From: Mycolicibacterium rhodesiae NBB3
GTDB lineage: Bacteria > Actinomycetota > Actinomycetes > Mycobacteriales > Mycobacteriaceae
Assembly (NCBI RefSeq): GCF_000230895.2
Contig: NC_016604.1
Coordinates: 5,456,001 to 5,520,000 of the forward strand
Reading direction: 5' to 3'
Length of the DNA stretch: 64,000 nt
The notes beneath the pieces were generated by a model. The model was not told the origin of the DNA. It ran no database searches and worked only from the letters and a program-made list of their open reading frames with translations. Positions 8,507-20,053 of the stretch are shown here, one piece after another. Position 1 is the stretch's first letter. Each line of letters begins with the position of its first letter. The position numbers and the translations under genes were made by a program.

Positions 8507-9565
8507 GTGGTCGTACGTGCCTGTAGGTCGCTCATCATGGTATTCACAGTGTTGGCCGGGGCATTGCTGTTCAGCGTCGCCAGCCCGGCATGGGCCTGCG
8601 GCTGCGGCGCCTACGTTCCCGACCACCCCGGCTCCTCGGTCGCCGACGAGCGTGCGCTGATCGCCTGGGACGGCAGTACCGAGGACATTCTGATGTCGTT
8701 GTCGGTGACGGGGTCGTCGGATCGCGCCGCGTGGGTGATGCCGGTGCCGTCCGCCGCGCGCATCACCCTCGGCGACACCGAGGTGTTCTCCGAACTCGCC
8801 AGGATCACCGCACCGCGGATCGAGTACCGCGATTCGTGGTGGCCGACCATTCCGTGGCTCGTGTGGGCCGGATCGGCGTCGGACACCGCCGGCGCACCGG
8901 CCGGGGCGGTCAACGTGCTCGGTCGCCAGCGTCTTGGACCGTTCGACGTCACCCGACTCGCGGCCAACGACCCGACCGCGTTGGCGAATTGGTTGAGCGA
9001 CAACGGCTTTCCTCACCCTGATGGGCTCGACGACAACCTCGCACCGTATGTCGCCGACGGCTGGGAGGTCGTCGCCGTCCAACTGGTGCCCGCAGAAGAG
9101 GGCGGTTCGCTGAGCGGAGCGCTTCAGCCACTACGGCTTTCATTCGCCTCCGACACCGTCATCTACCCGATGCGACTGTCACGATCGGCGACGACGTCGC
9201 AGTACATCGACCTGTACGTGCTCGCCGATCACCGGATGGACCCCTCGGCGGTACCCGTCGCAGGCGACAGGCCGACACTGGAATTCGCCGGACGCATCGA
9301 GCGCAGCGACTCCCCCGCCTTGGCCGACTACGTCGACGACGGCGCATTTCTGACCCGGTGGAAGAACACGATCTGGGATCCGGCGGCGATCGGAGGTGAC
9401 TACGTCTTCGAGCAGGCCGCCTCGGACACCCCGTTTCAGCAGGTCACCTACCGCACACGCGACCGCGGACACATCACATACCTGATCCTCGTCGCGTCGA
9501 TCGGCGTCTTGGGACTGGCGGGCGCCGTGCTCGTGATCCGACGGATGATGCGCAGTGGACGCTAG
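8507..9565 (+). CDS. DUF2330 family exported/membrane-anchored protein
   Basis: A 352-residue protein with an N-terminal signal sequence (hydrophobic residues about 9-24, AWA before CGCGAYVPD) and a single C-terminal transmembrane helix (about residues 326-345) followed by a basic tail (RRMMRSGR). Most of the protein would lie outside the membrane. The DUF2330 body begins with the Cys-rich CGCG and the ADERALIAWDGSTEDI stretch. Function is unknown; related proteins occur in many actinobacteria. GTG at 8507 is chosen because AGAAGGAGG lies five bases upstream. It converges on the next gene with a 4-bp overlap. Confidence 0.75.
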   Translation: MVVRACRSLIMVFTVLAGALLFSVASPAWACGCGAYVPDHPGSSVADERALIAWDGSTEDILMSLSVTGSSDRAAWVMPVPSAARITLGDTEVFSELARITAPRIEYRDSWWPTIPWLVWAGSASDTAGAPAGAVNVLGRQRLGPFDVTRLAANDPTALANWLSDNGFPHPDGLDDNLAPYVADGWEVVAVQLVPAEEGGSLSGALQPLRLSFASDTVIYPMRLSRSATTSQYIDLYVLADHRMDPSAVPVAGDRPTLEFAGRIERSDSPALADYVDDGAFLTRWKNTIWDPAAIGGDYVFEQAASDTPFQQVTYRTRDRGHITYLILVASIGVLGLAGAVLVIRRMMRSGR

Positions 9566-10050
9566 CGCTTGATCTCGACGACCAGCACCCACGCGTTCGC
9601 GGTTGCCGCCACGAAACCGGTTGTCACGGCTGCCGTGACCCAGTACAGGCCGCCGCCGCGCTCACTCCACAGCGAAACGGCCGCGACCAAGAGCAGCAGC
9701 GCGGGCAGCAGCAGCATCAGCATCGACGTCAGGGCTCTACCCCGGTGCGCGCCCGCGCGCTGATGCCGCATCGCCTCTGACACCAGCGCGGCCGTCGCGA
9801 GGCCCAGCACCGCGATTTCGATCGACAGCGCGTACCTGCTCTGCCCCGGCGTCGCCACGAAGATCGCGGTCAGCAGGATCGCCACCGTCAGGCCCAGCGT
9901 GGCACCCGCGCGTGACGGCACACCTTGATATCGGAGAACCTCGGACAGGTTCAGCGACAGTCCGACGAACAGCAGCCCCGCCAGCGCAGCCGCTCCCCCG
10001 GCGACCGTATTGGCGAAATCCGTCCACGCCGCCAGGTCGTATGCGCTCAT
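9562..10050 (-). CDS. Small polytopic membrane protein coupled to pyrF, unknown function
   Basis: A 162-residue protein with about five hydrophobic helices (approximately residues 15-35, 50-66, 74-92, 107-125, 134-157) and few charged residues. No family is recognised with confidence. Its ATG overlaps the pyrF stop as ATGA (10047-10050), so it is probably the last, translationally coupled gene of the pyrimidine operon. The M. tuberculosis operon instead continues to PE/PPE genes here. Its 3' end overlaps the convergent DUF2330 gene by 4 bp. Whether it acts in nucleobase transport or is only a passenger cannot be told. Confidence 0.7.
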   Translation of the reverse strand: MSAYDLAAWTDFANTVAGGAAALAGLLFVGLSLNLSEVLRYQGVPSRAGATLGLTVAILLTAIFVATPGQSRYALSIEIAVLGLATAALVSEAMRHQRAGAHRGRALTSMLMLLLPALLLLVAAVSLWSERGGGLYWVTAAVTTGFVAATANAWVLVVEIKR

Positions 10051-10855
10051 GCCAGATAGGCCACCGCGTCGCGGAACCTCTCGGCCGCCGCACGCAGCGC
10101 GGCGACGTCGGGCCCGGCCCGCAGCACCTCACGCGACACCGCGGGCAGCAGTTGGCCGCGCTGCGCCCCGCCGAGGCCGCCCAGCGCCTCGGGACGTCCG
10201 CCCTGCGCACCGACGCCGGGCACCAGCACCGGGCCGCCCAACGCGCTGACGTCGGGTGGTGCGGCGAGGGTGGCGCCAACGACCACGCCGACCGCGCCCG
10301 CCGCGCGATCACGGTTGACCGTGGCCGCGGCGTCGACGATCGACTGGGCGACGGTGCGCCCATTGATATCGGCACTCTGGATGTCAGCGCCCTCAGGGTT
10401 GGACGTCGCCGCGAGAACGAACACCCCGCGGCCGTTGTCGTGCGCGGTGTCGAGCAGCGGTTGCAGCGATCCGAAGCCCAGGTACGGCGAAGCCGTCACA
10501 GCGTCGGCCGCCAGTGGCGAGTGCCCCGCCCACGCCTGCGCGTAGGCGGCCATCGTCGACCCGATGTCACCCCGTTTGGCGTCGGCGAGCACCAGCACAC
10601 CGGCGTCGCGAAGTGCGCGCGTGGTTCGTTCCAGCACCGCGTATCCCGCGGCGCCGTACGCCTCGAAGAACGCCACCTGCGGTTTGACGATCGCGAAGCC
10701 GGCGAACGCCTCGACGCAGATGTCGCAGAAGCGCGCCAATCCGTCGGCGTCCACCGCAAGCCCCCACGCGCTGAGCAGTTCGGGATGGGGATCGATACCG
10801 GGACACAGCGGGCCGCGGGCCGTGATCGCCGCGGTCAGGCGGGCTCCGAAACCCG

Positions 10856-10859
<4 letters not shown>
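10047..10859 (-). CDS. pyrF: Orotidine 5'-phosphate decarboxylase
   Basis: A 270-residue OMP decarboxylase of the mycobacterial (second) class, converting OMP to UMP, the last step of de novo pyrimidine synthesis. Family landmarks: PLCPGIDPHPELL near the N-terminus, VKPQVAFFE, the catalytic DAKRGDIG, and VLVPGVGAQGG. GTG start at 10859 overlaps the carB stop (GTGA), giving translational coupling. An open frame extends further upstream but is inside carB and has no family similarity. Confidence 0.96.
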
Positions 10860-14193
<3,334 letters not shown>

Positions 14194-14194
<1 letters not shown>

Positions 14195-15312
14195 CAGCGA
14201 CCTCCTTCCATCAGGTCGACGAACTGGTCGAACAGGTAGTTCGCATCGTGCGGGCCCGCCGCCGCCTCAGGGTGATATTGCACCGAAAAGGCTCTCCCTC
14301 CAACCAGTTTGATGCCCTCGACGACGCCGTCGTTGGCGCAGGTGTGACTGACGATCGCGGATCCGAACGGCGTGTCGAACGTCTCGCCGGCCTCACCCTC
14401 GAGCGCGAACCCGTGGTTCTGCGCGGTCACCGCGACGCGTCCGGTGGCGTGGTCGATGACGGGAACGTTGATGCCGCGGTGACCGAAGACCATCTTGTAC
14501 GTCGACCGACCCAACGCGCGGCCGAGGATCTGGTTGCCGAAGCAGATGCCGAAGAGCGGAATGCCGGCGCCGAGGACTTCTCGTGTCACGCCGACGATGT
14601 GGTCGGCGGTCGCAGGGTCGCCGGGTCCGTTGGAGAGGAATACGCCGTCCGGCTTGAGGTCGGCGATCTGGTCGAAGGTGACCGTCGACGGCAGTACGTG
14701 GCTGCGGATGCCGCGGCCGGCGAAGTTGCGCGGAGTGTTGGTCTTGATGCCGAGGTCGATCGCGGCGACGGTGAACCGTTGCGGCCCATCTGGTTCCACG
14801 ACGTAGGTGACGTCGGTGCTGACCTCACCGGCCAGGTTGGCGCCCAGCATCGACGGCTGCTCCCGCACGCGCGCCAGCAGTTCGTCGGGGTGTGCCAACG
14901 CATCACCGGAGAAGACGCCGGCCTTCATCGACCCGAGGCTGCGCAGGTGGCGCACCACGGCGCGGGTGTCGATCCCGGCGATACCCACGATCCCCTGCCG
15001 GACCAGCTCGTCGTCGAGAGTGCCTGTCGCGCGCCAATTCGACGCCCGTGGCGACGGGTCGCGTACCGCGTAGCCCGCCACCCAGATCTTGTCGCCACGA
15101 CTCTCTGCGTCCTCGTCGTTCCAGCCGGTGTTGCCGATCTGCGGCGCCGTGGCGATGACGATCTGACCGTGGTAGCTCGGGTCGGTCAAGGTCTCCTGGT
15201 AACCGGACATGCCGGTGGAGAACACAGCCTCACCGAGGGTCTGACCGATTGCCCCGAAGGCGGTACCGGTGAAGATGCGTCCGTCGGCCAGAACCAGCAG
15301 CGCTTTGGTCAT
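14194..15312 (-). CDS. carA: Carbamoyl-phosphate synthase small subunit
   Basis: A 372-residue glutamine amidotransferase subunit that supplies ammonia to CarB. The N-terminal CarA domain has LADGRIFTGTAFG and STGMSGYQETLTDPSY. The class I glutaminase domain (about residues 185-372) has GICFGNQILG (catalytic Cys) and the YHPEA His/Glu pair. The start at 15312 is ATG overlapping the upstream membrane-protein stop as ATGA; the longer open frame to 15396 is rejected because orthologues start at MTKALLVL. Confidence 0.97.
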
Positions 15313-15806
15313 GCCGCCTCCAGCCATGGCGTGTACGCCGCGCGGTTGTCGGCGCGGAACCCGGTGTCGATCTCCGTACCCGACGGCAGCCGCCACCTGA
15401 TCGCCAGGATCCCCTCATGGGTCATCGCTTTCCCCGCGACTCCACGCTCGGTGCGGATCGCCGTGATCGACTCTTCGGGTATCCAGATCGGTCCTGCGCC
15501 ACTGCGCTGCAACATGATTCCTTCGGGGTAACGGGTCAGCACCGCCTTGTGGCGGAACCCGAGTTCACCGACCGCGACGCGGTCGTTCCAGTTCGGGACG
15601 AGCGTGCTGCCGACATACAGACCCCTGGTGGCGGGAATGATCGCCGATCCGACGGTGTCGGGCAGCGGTGGCAGCGTGCCGATGAGTTCAGCCTGACGTT
15701 CAGCACGGCGCCGCCAGCCGCGCAGCATCGCCTGGATGATGAACGCGATCAGCACCGCCAGCACGGCAGCCATGATGAGCGACCCGACGAGTGTTCCGGT
15801 GTTCAT
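15309..15806 (-). CDS. Small membrane-anchored protein of the pyrimidine operon (Rv1382-like)
   Basis: A 165-residue protein with one N-terminal transmembrane helix (about residues 5-25), a basic stop-transfer (RGWRRRAER) and a mainly beta-strand C-terminal domain resembling a PH-like/YcaO-independent fold. It is conserved between pyrC and carA in mycobacteria (Rv1382), where its role is not known. ATG at 15806 is chosen; the stop overlaps the carA start as ATGA. Location in the operon suggests a link to carbamoyl phosphate or dihydroorotate metabolism at the membrane, but no catalytic motif is seen. Confidence 0.8.
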   Translation of the reverse strand: MNTGTLVGSLIMAAVLAVLIAFIIQAMLRGWRRRAERQAELIGTLPPLPDTVGSAIIPATRGLYVGSTLVPNWNDRVAVGELGFRHKAVLTRYPEGIMLQRSGAGPIWIPEESITAIRTERGVAGKAMTHEGILAIRWRLPSGTEIDTGFRADNRAAYTPWLEAA

Positions 15807-15837
15807 GCGCGATCCGCCTGCGCTACTCGCTTGCCAT

Positions 15838-17139
15838 TCACGTCGGGCTCTTCCCGTCACGGGCGGTGACCTTGCCGCGCAACAAGGTCAGCGTGACCGT
15901 CGCCGGCAACGTCATCGATTCGTACGGGGTGTTGTCGGAACGACTCGCCAACTCGGATCCCTCGACCGTCCAGGTGGCGTCGGGATCGACGACGGTGAGG
16001 TTCGCCGGCTCGCCGACCTCCAGTGGGCGGCCCTGGTCAGGCAAGCCGACGATGCGGGCCGGGTTCTCGCTCATGACGCGGGCGACGTCGCGCCACGTCA
16101 GCAGCCCCGAACGCACCATCGTCTCGACGACCACCGACAGCGCGGTCTGCAACCCGAGCATGCCCGGGCGCGCATGGGCGAACTCACACATTTTCTCGTG
16201 CTCCGCATGCGGCGCGTGGTCGGTGGCGACGCAGTCGATCACTCCGTCGGCAAGCGCCTGGCGCAGGGCCTCGGCGTCGGTCGCCTCGCGAAGCGGTGGG
16301 TTCACCCGGTTGCGGCCGTCGTAGGACGCCAGGCGGCGATCGTCGAGCAGGAGGTGGTGCGGTGTCACCTCGGCGGTGATCGAAATGCCTTGTTCTTTGG
16401 CCCATCTGACGATCTCGACGGTGCCTGCCGTGGACGCGTGGCAGATGTGCACGCGGGCGCCGGCATCGCGGGCCAGCAACGCGTCCCTGGCGACGATGGA
16501 TTCCTCGGCCGCCCTTGGCCAGCCCGCGAGGCCCAGCACGGCGGCGTTGGGCCCCTCGTGTGCGACCGCGCCGACGGTGAGCCGGGGTTCCTCGGCATGC
16601 TGGGCGATGAGGACGCCGAGGCCCGTCGCATATTCCAGCGCTCGGCGCATGATCAGCGGGTCGTGCACGCAGATGCCGTCGTCGGAGAACATCCGCACCT
16701 TGCCGACACCGGCGGCCATCATGCCCATCTCGGTGAGCTGGGCCCCCGCGAGGCCCATCGTGACGGCGCCCACCGGATGTACATCGACGAGCCCGACCTG
16801 CTGACCGCGGTGCCACACGTGGTCGGTGACCACCGGGCTGTCGGCGACGGGGTTGGTGTTGGCCATCGCGAAGACGGCGGTGTAGCCGCCCAACGCCGCT
16901 GCCGCCGAACCGGTTTCGATGTCCTCGGCGTACTCCCTGCCGGGCTCACGCAGGTGGGTGTGCAGGTCGACGAACCCAGGCAGCAGAATCTGGCCATGTG
17001 CGTCGACCACGTCAGAGACACTGCCATCGTCGGGCACGGCAAGGTCTGCACCGATATCGGCGATCTGCCCGTCCGACACCAGCACGTCGACCCGGTCACC
17101 TTCGCCGTAGAGCCGCACCCCGCGGATCAGAACACTCAT
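15838..17139 (-). CDS. pyrC: Dihydroorotase
   Basis: A 433-residue type I dihydroorotase interconverting carbamoyl aspartate and dihydroorotate. The metal-binding DLHTHLREPG is at about residues 59-68. The lysine/His metal-centre region (GMMAAGVGKVRMFSDDG), HHLLLDD and DCVATDHAPH segments follow, with the last carrying the catalytic Asp. It overlaps pyrB as ATGA at 17136-17139 and precedes the small membrane protein by 31 bp. Confidence 0.97.
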   Translation of the reverse strand: MSVLIRGVRLYGEGDRVDVLVSDGQIADIGADLAVPDDGSVSDVVDAHGQILLPGFVDLHTHLREPGREYAEDIETGSAAAALGGYTAVFAMANTNPVADSPVVTDHVWHRGQQVGLVDVHPVGAVTMGLAGAQLTEMGMMAAGVGKVRMFSDDGICVHDPLIMRRALEYATGLGVLIAQHAEEPRLTVGAVAHEGPNAAVLGLAGWPRAAEESIVARDALLARDAGARVHICHASTAGTVEIVRWAKEQGISITAEVTPHHLLLDDRRLASYDGRNRVNPPLREATDAEALRQALADGVIDCVATDHAPHAEHEKMCEFAHARPGMLGLQTALSVVVETMVRSGLLTWRDVARVMSENPARIVGLPDQGRPLEVGEPANLTVVDPDATWTVEGSELASRSDNTPYESMTLPATVTLTLLRGKVTARDGKSPT

Positions 17140-18092
17140 GCGGAAATCGCTTCCGTTTCAGCGCCCACCAGCAGGTGGAACAGCACCGCCATCCGGATAT
17201 GCACACCGTTGGAAACCTGTTGCAGGACAGCCGATTGCGGTGAGTCAGCTACCGAGAACGCGATCTCCATACCGCGGACCATCGGCCCCGGATGCAGCAC
17301 CACCGCATTACCGGGGAGCATCGCCTGCCGCTTCTCCGAGAGGCCGTAGAGCACCGAGTACTCGCGAGCAGACGGGAAGAAGCCGCCGTTCATCCGCTCA
17401 GCCTGCACACGCAGCATCAGCACCGCATCGGCAACGGGCAGTTCGGCGTCGAGATCGTGCGAGACGGTCACCGGCCAGCCGGCGACCCCGACCGGCAGCA
17501 GCGTGGGCGGTGCGACGAGCACCACTTCGGCACCGAGCGTGTGCAGCAGTAGCACGTTGGACCGCGCCACCCGGCTGTGCAGGACGTCGCCGACGATGAC
17601 CACGCGCTTGCCCTCGATGTCGCCCAGCCGCTGACGAATAGTCAGCGCATCGAGCAGGGCCTGCGTCGGGTGCTCGTGCGTGCCGTCGCCGGCGTTGATC
17701 ACCGCGGGGCCAGTCGCATCGGTGCCAGAAGGGCGAGTCCACTCGGCGAGCTGCTGGGCCGCCCCCGACGCGGGGTGGCGGATGATGAGGGCGTCAGCGC
17801 CTGCCGCGCGCAGGGTGAGTGCGGTGTCACGGAGCGATTCACCTTTGGAGACAGAGGATCCCGATGAGCTGACGTTGATGACGTCGGCGCTCATCCACTT
17901 GCCCGCCACCTCGAACGACACCCGGGTGCGAGTGGAGTTCTCGTAGAACATCGTGATGATGGTGCGGCCGCGCAGCGTCGGCAGCTTCTTCACCTCACGG
18001 CCGAGCAGGGCTTGGCTGAACCGGTCCGCGTTGTCGAGAATCGCCACGGCGTCCTCGCGGGACAGGTCGGCGGCCGAGAGCAGGTGCTTCAT
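17136..18092 (-). CDS. pyrB: Aspartate carbamoyltransferase catalytic subunit
   Basis: A 318-residue catalytic chain joining carbamoyl phosphate and aspartate. The carbamoyl-phosphate loop FYENSTRTR and the mobile SSSGSSVSKGESLRDT loop are intact, as are HPTQALLD and the C-terminal HPGPMVRGMEI. No PyrI regulatory chain is nearby, normal for actinobacteria, so control is expected at PyrR. The ATG at 18092 follows the pyrR stop by 28 bp; the open frame extends to 18368 but that extension is antisense-like noise within pyrR. Confidence 0.97.
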   Translation of the reverse strand: MKHLLSAADLSREDAVAILDNADRFSQALLGREVKKLPTLRGRTIITMFYENSTRTRVSFEVAGKWMSADVINVSSSGSSVSKGESLRDTALTLRAAGADALIIRHPASGAAQQLAEWTRPSGTDATGPAVINAGDGTHEHPTQALLDALTIRQRLGDIEGKRVVIVGDVLHSRVARSNVLLLHTLGAEVVLVAPPTLLPVGVAGWPVTVSHDLDAELPVADAVLMLRVQAERMNGGFFPSAREYSVLYGLSEKRQAMLPGNAVVLHPGPMVRGMEIAFSVADSPQSAVLQQVSNGVHIRMAVLFHLLVGAETEAISA

Positions 18093-18120
18093 AGTCGTCT
18101 CTTCTTCGCGCAAGCGCTCA

Positions 18121-18693
18121 TCAGCGTGGCGGCCCTCCTTGCGGTGCGATCCAGATGCCCTCGACCTCGTCGTCCTCCATGAGCCGCACCTTGACGTTCT
18201 CGCTGCGAGACGTCGGCACGTTCTTGCCGACATAGTCGGCGCGCAGCGGGAGCTCGCGGTGTCCCCGGTCGACGAGGACGGCGAGTTGGACCGCGCGCGG
18301 CCTGCCGATGTCGCGTAGTGCGTCCAGCGCCGCGCGCACGGAGCGGCCGGTGTAGAGCACGTCGTCAACCAGGATCACGAGCGTGCCGTCGACGCCGCCC
18401 TCGGGAATCGACGTGTCCTCCAGCGGCCGCGGGGGCTTGCTGTCGAGGTCGTCGCGGTAGAGCGTGTTGTCGAGCGCGCCGCGAGCCACTGTGACGTCGG
18501 CGAACTCCGTGATCTTCTCCGCGAGCCGCGCGGCCAGCGTCACACCGCGGGTGGGGATGCCGAGCAGGATGACGGGGGGTGCATCGGGACCGTCGAGTGC
18601 GGTCTTCTCGATGATTTGATGGGCAATACGGGAGATGGTCCGGCTGACGTCCGCTGCGGACATCAGTTCCCGGTCGGTGCCAGGCGCGCCCAA
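18121..18693 (-). CDS. pyrR: Bifunctional pyr operon regulator / uracil phosphoribosyltransferase
   Basis: A 190-residue PyrR that binds pyr mRNA when UMP is high; many homologues also have uracil phosphoribosyltransferase activity. The PRPP-binding loop VILVDDVLYTGRSVRAALD is at about residues 108-126 and the basic RNA-binding face includes DRGHRELPLRADYVGK. The start is TTG at 18693, with AAGGAGG ten bases upstream lying inside the PyrR RNA hairpin, so the gene is probably self-regulated at translation. It is the first gene of the UMP operon. Confidence 0.96.
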   Translation of the reverse strand: MGAPGTDRELMSAADVSRTISRIAHQIIEKTALDGPDAPPVILLGIPTRGVTLAARLAEKITEFADVTVARGALDNTLYRDDLDSKPPRPLEDTSIPEGGVDGTLVILVDDVLYTGRSVRAALDALRDIGRPRAVQLAVLVDRGHRELPLRADYVGKNVPTSRSENVKVRLMEDDEVEGIWIAPQGGPPR

Positions 18694-18703
18694 GTGACCC
18701 TGA

Positions 18704-18740
18704 CCTCCTTCTCCGCCTCTCGGGACGGCTCTTTAAAGGA
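18704..18740 (-). promoter_or_regulatory. PyrR-binding RNA element overlapping the pyrR ribosome-binding site
   Basis: The minus-strand leader has a lower stem TCCTT (18736-18740) / AAGGA (18706-18710), a purine-rich bulge, and the upper GCC-GTCCCGAGA-GGC hairpin. This matches the conserved PyrR recognition pattern (GUCCNGAGAGGC) known from Bacillus pyr leaders. The Shine-Dalgarno AAGGAGG (18704-18710) is in the 3' arm, so PyrR-UMP binding should block translation. PyrR-dependent translational repression has been described in M. smegmatis. Confidence 0.85.
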
Positions 18741-18748
18741 TGTCGAAA

Positions 18749-18764
18749 CTTCCGCGGAAGCTTA
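18749..18764 (-). promoter_or_regulatory. Candidate pyr operon promoter with palindrome
   Basis: A TAAGCT -10 hexamer (minus strand, 18759-18764) overlaps a perfect 12-bp palindrome CTTCCGCGGAAG (18749-18760). The predicted start point falls about 18752, giving a 5' UTR of about 58 bases that contains the whole PyrR hairpin. No strong -35 is seen. The palindrome may be an operator or chance. Confidence 0.45.
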
Positions 18765-18830
18765 GCACCAGCGTTCGGGGGCGCATTGAGCGACACCAAT
18801 CGGCACGGACGTTTCAGTACGCTGTCGCCG

Positions 18831-20036
18831 ATGAAGCTCGACGACAACCACGCGTCCATCCGCGAGGCGATCGACGCCGGCCTGCTCGCAGGCGCGGTGA
18901 CATTGGTGTGGCGGTCCGGCGAGGTCCTGCAAGTCAACGAACTCGGTCACCGGGACGTCGACGCGGGCCTGCCCATGGAACGCGACACCATCTTCCGGAT
19001 CGCATCGATGACCAAACCCGTCACCATCGCCGCCGCGATGAGCCTGATCGAGGAAGGCAGAGTCGCGCTGTCCGATCCGGTGGCGACCTGGCTACCCGAG
19101 CTGTCGGACATGGAGGTGCTGCTCGAACCGCGCGGCCCCCTCGACAAGACCACGCCTGCCCGTCGTCAGATCACGATCGAGGATCTGATGACCCACCGCA
19201 GCGGACTGGCCTACTCGTTCTCCGTGCTCGGACCGCTCAGCAAGGCCTACGGGCGAATGTCCTTCCGCCAGGACCAGGACCGCTGGCTCTCCGAGCTCGT
19301 GACGTTGCCGCTGGTCCACCAGCCCGGTGAGCGGCTCACCTACAGCCACGCCACCGACGTGCTGGGTATCGCGCTGTCGCGAATTGAGGGCAAGTCGCTG
19401 GCGGATGTCCTGTCCGAGCGCATCTTCGGGCCGCTCGGCATGGTCGACACCGGGTTCTCGGTGGGCACCGCCGGGCGGCGCCGGGCCGCGACGATGTACC
19501 AACTCGACGCGGATCTGAAGCTGCGGCACGACGTAATGGGGCCGGCGCACATCGTGGATCCGCCGTTCTGCGCCGGCGGCGCCGGTCTGTGGTCGACCGT
19601 CGACGACTACCTGCGTTTCGCCCGGATGCTGCTTGCGGGCGGCACGCTCGACGGTGTCCGGGTGCTGTCCGAAGAGTCCGTGCGGCAGATGCGCACCGAC
19701 CGCCTGACCGACGAGCAGAAGCGGCAACCCTTTCTGGGGTCGCCGTTCTGGGTCGGCCGCGGCTTCGGACTCAACCTCTCTGTCGTGACCGACCCCTCGA
19801 AGTCACGCCAACTGTTCGGACCGGGTGGACTCGGCACATTCGGCTGGCCCGGCGCGTACGGCACCTGGTGGCAGGCCGATCCGAGCGCCGACCTCATCCT
19901 CATCTACCTGATCCAGAACCTGCCCGAGCTCAACGCCGACGCCGCCGCAGCCATCGCAGGCAACACCTCGTTGGCCAAACTGCAAAGTGCGCAACCGAAA
20001 TTCGTCCGCAGGACCTACCAGGCGCTCGACGTCTAG
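18831..20036 (+). CDS. Serine beta-lactamase-like hydrolase (family VIII-type esterase)
   Basis: A 401-residue protein of the class C beta-lactamase/DD-peptidase fold. The nucleophile motif SxxK is at residues 59-62 (Ser59, Lys62) and the Tyr motif YSH at 171-173. Near the C-terminus, FGWPGAYGTWW takes the place of the third KTG-type motif. Without a signal peptide it is more likely a cytoplasmic esterase than a lactamase. ATG 18831 is chosen over TTG 18786 because TACGCT (18818-18823) ends seven bases upstream, fitting a leaderless mRNA. It is followed 17 bp later by the monooxygenase, so the two may form an operon. Confidence 0.82.
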   Translation: MKLDDNHASIREAIDAGLLAGAVTLVWRSGEVLQVNELGHRDVDAGLPMERDTIFRIASMTKPVTIAAAMSLIEEGRVALSDPVATWLPELSDMEVLLEPRGPLDKTTPARRQITIEDLMTHRSGLAYSFSVLGPLSKAYGRMSFRQDQDRWLSELVTLPLVHQPGERLTYSHATDVLGIALSRIEGKSLADVLSERIFGPLGMVDTGFSVGTAGRRRAATMYQLDADLKLRHDVMGPAHIVDPPFCAGGAGLWSTVDDYLRFARMLLAGGTLDGVRVLSEESVRQMRTDRLTDEQKRQPFLGSPFWVGRGFGLNLSVVTDPSKSRQLFGPGGLGTFGWPGAYGTWWQADPSADLILIYLIQNLPELNADAAAAIAGNTSLAKLQSAQPKFVRRTYQALDV

Positions 20037-20053
20037 AGAGTTGACGTGACGCC

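Noticed and set aside
8378..9082. Minus-strand open frame opposite the DUF2330 gene
   Set aside because: Low-complexity Arg/His/Gln composition; the plus strand encodes a signal peptide, a family domain and a membrane anchor with a strong ribosome-binding site.
18093..18368. Extended N-terminus of pyrB
   Set aside because: The extension overlaps pyrR out of frame; aspartate carbamoyltransferases start at MKHLLSAADL.
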